Program-made: the position numbers and the translations under genes
Shown: piece after piece, positions 54,457-64,000 of the stretch
Layout of the letters: every line of letters starts with the position of its first letter
Position numbering within the stretch: the stretch's first letter is position 1
Assembly: GCF_019649055.1 (NCBI RefSeq)
Contig: NW_026570243.1
Span: 682,001 to 746,000 of the forward strand
Length of the DNA: 64,000 nucleotides
Source of the DNA: Paramacrobiotus metropolitanus
Taxonomy: Eukaryota; Tardigrada; Eutardigrada; Parachela; Macrobiotidae
Reading direction: 5' to 3'
The notes under the pieces: generated by a model
Told to the model about the DNA's origin: nothing
What the model saw: only the letters and a program-made list of their open reading frames with translations
The model's database searches: none

Positions 54457-55219
54457 TCATGCCTTGGGCTTCTTGATGCATCGTGGAACCATGCCGAGTA
54501 CTTTGGGGTCAACGGGATCCTCAACATGTTTGCGTTTCTCGGGGTTCTTCAGCTTTTCCGCATGTTCCCGGATGGTCTTCACCAGCTCGTTGATCGCTCC
54601 GGGGGGAACGTGATAATGAGTATCCAGGATATGCTTGACTTCTTCATCGACTCGGTCCCTGGCGTGCGCCTTGTCGTGAGGATAGAGGATGCCCTTTACA
54701 ACGGCCTGGTACTTTTCGGCGAATTTGGGAACCATCTGGTGGGCAACTTCATCGATGCACAGCTTGGTCAGGGTCGGCACGTTAGACTTGCCTTTATCAC
54801 CGCTGCTGCTGCCGGGCCGACTGTTCTCTTTGTTGCCGGATCCGGAGCCCTTGGTTGCGCTAATGCAAACCACTGCAAATCAACACGTACTGTACATCTC
54901 AAAATCGGCTGCTCAAAGGTCACCCTTTCTGCGTTATATCAAGGTATCGTATTGCCTTCAATAGTCTCGACAACTTTAAAAGGTTACTAGATTTTCTTAG
55001 TTTTTAAATAAAAATAATTTCTGGTGTACTAAGCCTTGAAAAGATAAATTGTGATGCGACGGCACAGAAATCCTATATAAAGTTACCAATTGAATACTGC
55101 TGGAAGTTGAAAAATAACCTAAACAAACAACTACCACTGCGAGATCAACGAACTATCATCAGGGATTTACACTTACCGGCTGTCGCTATGAGTAAGCACG
55201 CAAGTAAAAGCTTCGCCAT
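54457..55219 (-). CDS. Secreted helical protein of 152 aa, unrecognised
   Basis: Two exons: 55219-55177 (ATG at 55219; donor GTAAGT) and 54872-54457, phase 1. The signal peptide MAKLLLACLLIATAVVCISA crosses the junction, which supports the splice. A Gly/Ser/Lys-rich spacer follows, then a charged, mostly helical domain with VPTLTKLCIDEVAHQMVPKF, KYQAVVKGILYPHDKA, VDEEVKHILDTHYHVPPGAI and LVKTIREHAEKLKNPEKRKH, ending MVPRCIKKPKA. Two Cys in the mature part (LCID and RCIK) could pair. The low hydrophobicity and helical charge pattern are reminiscent of heat-soluble or cuticle-associated small proteins, but no family motif is recognised. It lies on the opposite strand between family genes D and E and shares no module with them. 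Confidence 0.7.
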
Positions 55220-58200
55220 TTTTGTACGATATAAAATTGTATCGTGTGTAAACCAAAAAATTTGTAAAACGGAACACTGCTAGCATAACCCATTTGCAAG
55301 GGAGGTATATATATGCAATTATAGACCAGGATGCAAGTTACAATGGGCGACCGAGTGAGTTACCGTAGCGGATACAGATAATATACAGATAGGCACTTGC
55401 GCAACTGGTCAACATTAACATATATGCTTCTACGGTAATACACGGACACCGTCCGCAAGTTATGTCTGTCAAGTCTGTATTCGTCAAAATGAGTAAGTTT
55501 CATCCATCAAGTTTTGAAATTGAACTGCTTATGTTTTTTTGACTTTTTTCACGGATAACGATGTCAAGTTTTTCACTTTTAGCGCAAGATCTGTTTATTA
55601 TTATATGATACAGACTTTTACAAAAAGGTCTTCCAACAATCGCCCCAAATTTACAATTATACTGCGTTTTCAAACTATTTGTAAGAATTTTGCATAAAAC
55701 TGAATACTCAGAATTTTCAATGGTGGAGCTGGGGAAAGCCGATTTTTGTACGCCCTTGATCGAAAGCAGGTCCGAGCAGTTTTTTGTTATGGGTATCTTT
55801 TTTTCGATCGTACGTACGTCCTGCACGTTAGACGTATATGAACAACACTTTTGATGGACGTGAAAAAAAAACGTGATCAAAGTGAAATGAAAATAGCTCT
55901 TACAAAAATAAAAACAAAAAATCTTACAAAAATAACACCGTTTGGTCTTCAAATGTACGAAGTACATCCTCGATGCGATGTTTTTTATTTGGTTTTAAAT
56001 ATTTTAAATATAAGTACCGTATCAGTTATAACCGACCACACATGCCATAATTTAGGTTGTCAGCAACTGATCAGCAGTCCTGCACAGCAAAGTGAGTGAT
56101 GTTGACAGAACGGTGTGTCAAATTTTTCGATCACGGTCGGTACGGATGAACTCATAAAACAAAGCCGCATCGGAAATGTCCGCATCAATATGCCAGACTC
56201 GATCGTTTACTAGTTGATCCTAGTTATGCTACGTCAGTTTGAACGAGTTAAAGCGACGCATTCGCGGGCGAATGTATGCAGATGCAACTGCAAATTTCGT
56301 TATAATAAGGTGGAATTATTTTTATGTCTGTACTCGTATATTGCATGCCTGCTGCCTTCGCAATCAGTGTATGTAGCGGATAAACTATGCAAATAATAGT
56401 CTGACCACAAGCTCAGTAATAACCTGTAATTCCGACATGTAGTTATTATATTGTTAATTTTTCAGGTCAAACAGAGTATGTCATATTTCCTTCCACTTAA
56501 CAAAAATGCCCGCGTCGACCAGTTCCTAATTTTTTCACAGTTAGAGTTCACGAGAGCCAGTAAAAAATCCGGGAAGATAAAATTAATACTCACAGTAAAA
56601 TATCGGAAGCAAGAAAAAGGCTAAAAATTAGTGTCTTCTTTAGTGCATTGCTTGCTCTTGTACAATACAGTACATGTTCTGGGCAGGGCGTCGGGCAGCT
56701 CAGAAAATAAAAGTCATATCCATACGTCGACAGTTACATACGTACACTTCACGAAGCGGTCATAATTAAATGCTGTGATATTACACTGAGTAAAGACAAA
56801 GTTCCTGAATTTAAAATCTTCATTCGTGCCTTAGTACTGTATATTGTAATTTCTTTCACGAGTAAGTACATGCTCTGCACTTTAGTGCAATTGCACCATT
56901 AAACAGATAGTACCGTTTTCGATGACGCATCTGTGCAGCTAGACCCCTATTGTTAGACAATACCATGAACCTTTTTTGTGGTTTCTGAAAGTTTGAGTGC
57001 AACGAACTGTTTGCAATTTGCAGTTTTATATGAGGGAAGTATTCGTAAGGTCACGGATTGCGCACAGCGCAGGGCCGGGTTTATGAAAAGACACCGCTAG
57101 TACACTTACAATTCCCGTGCTGTGCATCATTAAAACCTGCACTGGAAGGATAAAATCGTGAACAATGCACTTACGATGAGTTTATTGCTTGCAGTATATT
57201 TTTAGTATTTTGTATTATGAGCACATGCGAGCATATATTTCGATATACCATGTATCTGTATTAGTACAGTACTTACCATTAAAATTTAAATGCACCCGTT
57301 CAGCATGCAGTACTGCTTTCAAGTTTGTGAACCAAAATGCACACGTAGCAATTAATTGATCGTTATCAACCCTCCGTTCTAAATATTTTGGTATTTTATT
57401 TGTTTAATTCGTTAAATAAATAATAACAGTGCCATGCTAAAAACGTTTAGCGACAAGCTCCGTATTTACTAGTTTTGTGAATTTTAGAAGTGCATTCGGA
57501 CGAGTAATTATGCCTTCTTTTTTATAATATATGTTATTTTCTCTAGTAACCTACTCAAGAGCAAAAAACAAGATACTGTTTCATTGCCCGTGTATCGATT
57601 TTAAAAAGTAAACTTAAATAAAAAAGGCAGTATACAGATAGTTATGCCTATTCTTATATCGCGGTTCTACGGTAAGCAATTTTTTGGCGTGCTTTACTAA
57701 GACATATGGAGCCCGTTTTTATGTACATTTTTACGTCTAAAGATACGTGGTCTATGAACTAAGCAACGGCGATTTGGAATTCAAGAAACACCCATTCCGT
57801 GGACATCTTTTGGATGAAGAAACATGAACGTTATTTTCTCAAATAGAACCGGGTAATAAATAATGTGCTTACACTGTCCATCGGAGATTCACCTGGTGAC
57901 CTTTTCTTGCGTGTAGTTTACTCGGGAGAGTGACCAAATTATCAGATATAAAAAGAACTGAAGTGTAAAGAGAGATACTTCCAATCATAGAAAAAAGATG
58001 ATGTACTAAGCGGTCGTCTTTACCGTAATTTGAACTTTCTTTTCTGTGTCCGAAGATATCTATGATAATCATTAAAATTTCTTCCCGTATATAATTCATC
58101 ACTGCGCATTTTGTTATTTTAGGTACAAACCAAACGCGGTAAATCACTTAATTAGGCATCTCTGCATGAAACCGAAACTGAACACTAATGGGTGGCCATG

Positions 58201-59100
58201 ACCCCGTATGACTATAATTATGTTGCATATTCTTGGCCGACTTTGTTAGATACATCTTGTGCACCCACCCATCCGGCCGTGCTTCCTCTCGTAATACCAA
58301 CAATCTGCGGTTAATGATTTTCTGAAACTCGCCATTGTTTTCGCATTTGGCGAATATTATAAACATACGACCCTAGCATGATTTTGCATTTTCGCTTTTT
58401 TAAGCAGAACTATCCACCCACAGCCCGCGCAAACCAGACAATTGATATTGTGCAGACATCTGCATTTTCGATACAGAATCCGCATCATCCAACTCCTGTG
58501 CGGACCATCAACGGCCAATAAAATTTTATGATCACAGATTACCTACTCATTCATCGTCTTCATGCACTTTTAATGAGCAATGGGCGGGAGCCAGTCGAAA
58601 GCAGAATTAAAAAGGCGCATTATTTTTACAACCGCTGATACCGGTCGGCAACTGCCAGATTCATCCTACATTATCTGTACACTAGAAAATTTTTTACCGA
58701 TTTTGGTATAAATTCTCCAACAAAACGGTCTGGCGGAAATCTTAGTTGGATTAATGAGGCTGTCAGTGAATTAGCGACACTGCGCGTATACTACGTTGCA
58801 ATTCATAATTTGAAAGAAGACATTAGAGATTCTTTTGCGCCCTTGAGCATATTCCGTGCCGATGTGTAAGTATCCGTGTATGTATGTTTTTCAGAGTTTT
58901 TAATTCCTCTCCGGCACTCATCATCGTTTTGTCCATTGACTCCGTGACACTTGACTCTTGCTTGTCACTTTCTCTTGACTTACTTTTTTGAGATTAAATT
59001 TTTTTACAGAATCTTCGTCGTTAGCCGGAGTAATTGAAGATAAAGGGAATACATACATACACACCCGGTTTCTCCCTGACGCCGCCTGCAATGTGCGGTT
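55220..59100. other. Intergenic region between the 152-aa gene (-) and gene E (+)
   Basis: No supportable gene in nearly 4 kb. Open frames at 55,500-55,967 and 57,869-58,366 (minus) are AT-rich and lack recognisable content. TGACCTTT occurs at about 57,898. Confidence 0.5.
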
Positions 59101-62100
59101 ATGGATAAGATCCGGCGTCCAGGCGATGCGGAAATGATATTATCTGTGATTATTGTGCACATCCTGATAGTATTAGTCAGCGGGGCAGTGGATCCGTCCG
59201 CCAAGTATGCCAATGTACAGTGCAAGGATGATTTTGTTACGGTGTGTGCGCCGGGCGGACCGGATGACTGTCCGGCCGGGTTTATGTCGCAGACCAATGT
59301 GGCTGCCTGTGGCTTCTCCACGCTGGATCATTATTTGAATAGTTCCAATATTGCCGGTAAGCAGAATCGCAGTCAGTGTGTTCAAAGAGAGTCAACTGTT
59401 TTTCTAAAACCCGGATGGGCAAAAGAATATAAAAGGACATATAGATAAAGAAGTGTACATACATAAAAAGATATACAGAAAAAGAAGAAGATATAATAGA
59501 CAAATACATATACTGTATCTTCAAATATTTAAAGGTTTATAAAAGATATTTACAGATACAAGCAACGAATATTATAAATGAAAATGGCAACAATGAGAGA
59601 ATTGTCTTTTGACAAGAAAGTCACATATGTAATACATAGTGAATAAGTAGGGTAACGACAACAGCATGGTTTATAACTGCACCATGTCAGATATGAGTAT
59701 GACAATGAATGTTAAATGGAAATTGTCGGCTATTACTACGCCGACGTTTAGTATCGAATGGGTATGTGACAGATGCACCATTCTCAGTTAGCAATTTAGG
59801 GCGGTTTCTTTGTTTGGTTCGTTACAATTTGTTGTTTGTTTTGCTGATGCAAAGCCAATAGCTGGATAGGTGCCGCGCCCAGTTCATTGTGATAGCCTGA
59901 TTAGGAAAGTCGCAAATTTATGCTACGCTTGTACAGACTGAAGTTGTTGAAGAGTCGACTGTTCCCTACTATTGAAGACAAATAACTTAGTATTTTTATC
60001 AAAAAAGTTCGGTCCTTTTAAAAAGTTTAACTTTATGATACTGTTAGCAAATTCAAGGTGAAGAAGTTTCACCACAACTTGGTGAAATTGTTGGGACTTG
60101 GCTACGTACAAAATTAATAGTACTTGCCTGATCGTAGCGGATAATCTCAGACAACTTTATATGGACTTCTAATCTCATTTTGCCTTGTTTATGTCGATTC
60201 CTTGTTGATTCAGATTATTCTCTAATTAACCGTGGACGGGAGTCGGTAGCTTCGAAACGATATTTACATTTACTCTTATATATGATCCTGATTAATTTTT
60301 TCTAATTCGTTATTGTGTTTACATTTTCTGAACTCGTCTTTTGCCCCCGGGAGCCGTAAGTAAATGCCCGTGTTGTGTTGGAGCACTGGTCGATGACTTG
60401 CTGCAATTTAAAATCTGAATTCTTCTAATTACTAAGAACATTCACAAATTAAGATTACGAAATTTTGGTCTTAAAAATATAATCAAAATAAACCCAAAAA
60501 ATTTTTGATTATGTACAGAGTATGTACAGATAAGTCGGTTTGCATAATACTATTTGTAGACACCTTAATCAACTATTTGTCATTGTATTCATAAGTATTA
60601 GCGTAATTTGTGCATATACCGTAGATATGCTGATATGCATACATATATAAAAGTATGCACATATACGTGGATTATAAACATTCGTACGCAGACGAAGTGT
60701 TGTTAACTAGCACACTTTTATAACTTAATAAGTGTTTTCCTGAAAAAAATGTATTCATGCCTTCCTGTGTTCAAGTATTATGTGGAAAAGCGCAAATTAA
60801 AATTTGTTTGGACGCCAAAAAGAGTTTTCCTGTAGTTTCTACATATTCATGTTGTGGCAAAAATGAAAATGACCACGGTGTGGAACAAACACTTGTGCAA
60901 ATCATATATATGCATTGTTCGGCAATGAAAGCGAAAGTGATTGATCGGATAACAACATAACGGCTTTGTTGCAATCAAATGGCCACAATGCTGTCATGCT
61001 GATCGCTACAGCGCTTACAATTCAGTTTTTGATAATGAAGCTATTATGTTCCAATAAACTATCGTACGCAAGCATCGAAGCATAAAATCAACATATCCAA
61101 GTCAAACCGTCCATTGAGGTTTGAATAGCTTGATCGATTTTTAATGAGTTGACCACGGTCATAATGCATCTGAAAAAAACAATTGTTTATAATTGGGCTA
61201 TATTTTTAAAATGTAAGGCGATAAATCATGGGTATTGTCACAGTATCATAAAACCAAATATTTGGACGTGTTTAGACTCTTAATAAAAAATTTTTTATAT
61301 GTAATGTTATGGAGATTTAAAGCAAAGATCACGATTTCGGGTTCTGGAAAAGCAAACCGCACGAGTGTAATAATGACAATAATTGCAAGCTGCTTTTTAT
61401 CGATCGCGAGATCGATATGAAAACGGACAAAAGTGGTTAACCATGAGAAGGTTCTAATTGTAAGAGCAAAGTACTGCTGATAGTTTAGAGCCCAATATAA
61501 TGATGACATATCATAATCGGCATAATAACGCATCAATCACCGGCGCTAATGATATCAGAACGTTGTCGTTTTGAGAAGAACATGCTTGTCTAACTTCCGC
61601 ATTGGTGATGATGCTGTAGGAACTTGCTGCTACCAGAATGCACCGGCCGCCGCACAAACCAAGCTGGTCTTTGCTCCGGACCCTGACGCCGCTGCACCGG
61701 CCTCCAAGGCGGCCGCATCGTCGGACACGCCGCAGGATCGACAGGCTGCTGTGATATCCTCACCGTCTGGTTAGTCCCACTCGCACAATTCTGTGTCTTT
61801 TACTTTTAACCGCGCAGCGATACCGAATCATTAAATTTCAAGATGTTGATACTGTACTTTTCGTCAAAAGTACATTTAAATTAAGGACGACACGCACACG
61901 TACAACACTGCACATCTATTACAGCCGTTTCGTTATAGATCAGTTTTTATAAGCGCACCATGAAAAATATGGACTTACCTGAGAGGTTACGAATGTCATC
62001 TCGCTAATAGTTTAAACAGTTTTATTAAAGATCTACTTTTTATATAACATGCAAATTAATAATAAATTTAATGTAGGTAATGTTGCTGTTAACCTGCAAG

Positions 62101-64000
62101 CCATCAGTGGATATCCCATATATTCCAATTATCCCGGCGGTGGAGGCTATGGTGGAGGTGGTGGCTACGGGGGCGGAGGTTACGGAGGAGGTGGTTACCC
62201 GTCCGGGGGAGGCGGTTATGGGGGAGGCGGATATGGAGGCGCTTATTCTTATTACACCACTACAGGTATTAATACACTGTATACGTAGTCACCAGAAATC
62301 TTTGGTAACGTAATTTATGATCATAACACTTTTTGAAAAGCACTGTGAACTGAAAGGTCACTTTTACGTAGAACCGGCTACCACCTTGAAAACAATCATG
62401 TCGAATGTGTACGCCATTCCCGTATACGCACAAATGCCGCCGTACGTCAACTACTCGACAACCGTGTATAACTTTTCCGATTTCAACCTCTCTTACCCGA
62501 TCTATCCCGGCTACAATCAACCGAAGTATCGTCCGTATAAGCTACCGCCGCGACCCTTTGCCGGAACTTATCCGGCATTTGACAATGGACTGGGGCCACG
62601 TCCGTACATTCCTCCTCCCGGTAAACCGTACGATGCACCATTTGGAGGCGGCTACAACGGCGTACCACCTGTGCCACCAGGCGGTGCTTATAATGGAATT
62701 CCACCCGGCGGCGGTTACAATGCAGTCCCACCGGTTCCACCAGGCAATCCATATAATGCAGTCCCACCGGTTCCTCCAGGTAACCCATACAACGCAGTCC
62801 CACCGGTCCCTCCAGGTAACCCATATAATTCAGTACCGCCCCCCTATGGCGGGGCACCACCGCTACCTTCCGCTGATCCCTACGGTGCGGCACCGCCGTA
62901 TCCACCGCCCCCACTCGGAGCCGGCTTGACATCGTACGGCGGCGACAAGGGCTGGTCACCGCCCAATCCAGTAGCAGCCGCGTCGTCGGTTGCTGCCGCG
63001 GTCGATGCCACCGACGCTGCTAATGAAGCGGACATTGTTTCCTTTCTCACCGCTAATTTTCTCAAACCAGATGCCTCCGCCAACCAGGCGCAAACCGCAC
63101 CGGCATCGCCACCATCGGTACAAGATGACCGGGATATTCCGTATGACGACACCCCACCCGCCGGTCGCAGCTACTATCCCGAACCGCTGCTCGATCGGGT
63201 GCCATTCGGCTCCGGCACGCCCCTGGTCAACGGCCTGCAAGCCCTGTTAGCACAGCTGAAAGTGGCCCCGGGCATGCAGCAAAGTGTGATTGACACCGTA
63301 CAGCGGGCGCTGTCACAAGCTGTCAGCTCGTCTAGTCCATCGCCCATGCTGATCCAAGCACTGCAGTATGCCGTGGCGGCGGTACGCGCCCTGCCGTTCA
63401 GCAGTCGGACGATAACGCAGACGGTGGACGCACTGCAGATCATTTTGGATCGCATCGGAAATAGTGTAACGACGGCCGCGCCACCTCCGCCGGTCACTAC
63501 GCCCTCCACTGTCGATAGAGTGCCGGTTATTGAATTAAACACACTAGCATCACAGTTTCTTATATACTTAAAGGCGTTGCAAGGTACAGATGTGGCGGCA
63601 CCGGTGCTGATTAGTCTAGGCGGGTTCATCGGGAATTTTCAGTTAGCACCGACATTGACGCCCTCGCATGTAATCACACTGACCCCGCTGCTGAATTCCA
63701 TTGCTAATACACCCTCATTACGTGTTGAACTGCAGCGGTCAACGGAAAATCTACAGAAAGCGCTCGCGGCATACACAACGTTCTCCACTGTACGCCATGT
63801 CGGCATACTGATTAAAGCGTTATATCAGCTGTCATCGGTCAATCCCAATCTGGATTACAAAGTGCTACAGAATCTCGGGAATATTGTTAGCCAGACGGCC
63901 AACATGGCGGTGATCCCACGAAACAGTCCTCTAATTGAAGCGGTGCAAACCGTAACGTTGCAGATCGTCCAATCCTTCGGCACACCGTTGATACACATTA
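59101..64000 (+). CDS. Family gene E: secreted six-Cys, Gly/Pro-rich protein with helical domains (3' end beyond window)
   Basis: Four exons are seen: 59101-59356, 61620-61769, 62077-62265 and 62372 to beyond 64000, all junctions phase 1. ATG at 59101 or in-frame ATG at 59134 gives a signal peptide (MILSVIIVHILIVLVSG). The six-Cys domain has the exact family spacing and ends GTCCYQ. An Ala/Pro-rich linker follows, then AISGYPIYSNYP and GGYGGGG repeats (exon 3), then VYAIPVYAQMP, VPPVPPGNPYNA repeats and an Ala-rich stretch. The first helical domain starts at VPFGSGTPLVNGLQALLAQL; the second starts near ELNTLASQFLIYLKALQ and continues to the window end, aligned with D (SQF/PQF, LYQLSSVNPNLD versus LYQLSATNLGLD, VSQTA versus VAQTA). 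By analogy with D a protease-like domain may follow. There is no R-x-K-R site after the signal. Intron 1 (59357-61619) is 2.3 kb with nothing recognised in it. Confidence 0.8.

Noticed and set aside
55500-55967. 155-codon minus-strand frame rich in Phe, Lys, Ser and Cys
   Set aside because: AT-rich composition gives this by chance; no start context, splice sites or known motif.

Overview
The window is nuclear DNA from an intron-rich animal. Genes are split by GT-AG introns, coding exons are richer in G+C than the AT-rich DNA around them, and the recognisable proteins are metazoan: an SLK/STK10-type kinase, the acetyltransferase NAA50, a class A GPCR and a clip-type serine-protease homologue. 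Secreted, low-complexity, cuticle- or mucin-like proteins next to a serine-protease homologue, and receptor-guanylyl-cyclase-like N-termini, would fit an ecdysozoan with a compact genome such as a tardigrade. That placement is inference; nothing in the sequence proves it.

Layout. 0-8 kb is mostly non-coding, with a MITE-like element, a diverged inverted repeat and two minus-strand first exons resembling the ligand-binding domain of natriuretic-peptide-type receptors. A GPCR lies at 8.3-9.5 kb (+). NAA50 occupies 14.0-18.7 kb (-); its single 4.1-kb intron holds a 1.9-kb element with 28-bp terminal inverted repeats and a 0.63-kb foldback element flanked by a 7-bp duplication. A 19-exon SLK-type kinase (1271 aa as assembled here) fills 19.7-29.6 kb (-).

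The right half (31.4 kb to the end) is dominated by five plus-strand genes, called A to E here, of one family of secreted proteins. Modules seen are: a signal peptide; in A, B and D an R-x-K-R site just after it; a six-cysteine domain (C-x7-C-x7-C-x12-C-x17-CC; in A, C, D and E); a Thr/Ser linker and a YPVYxQYPY-like motif; low-complexity Pro/Ser/Gly/Tyr repeats; a predicted helical domain of about 100 aa (B, D, E) plus a second of about 170 aa (D, E); and, in D, a C-terminal serine-protease-like domain whose catalytic Ser is Gly. Nearly all the 5' introns are phase 1, so modules can be gained or lost without a frame change. A, B and C look like short members, D (1515 aa) is complete, and E runs off the window before any protease domain would appear. 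This family is the most unusual thing here and I do not recognise it as a described family.

Smaller items between the family members: a C-terminal HECT ubiquitin-ligase fragment with the catalytic Cys changed to Arg, an unrecognised minus-strand exon, a relic of the D protease exon, a possible 72-aa basic protein and a 152-aa secreted helical protein. I saw no rRNA, convincing tRNA, CRISPR array or retrovirus-like element. All splice sites are read by eye from GT-AG signals, frame continuity and homology remembered from the families, without transcript data.
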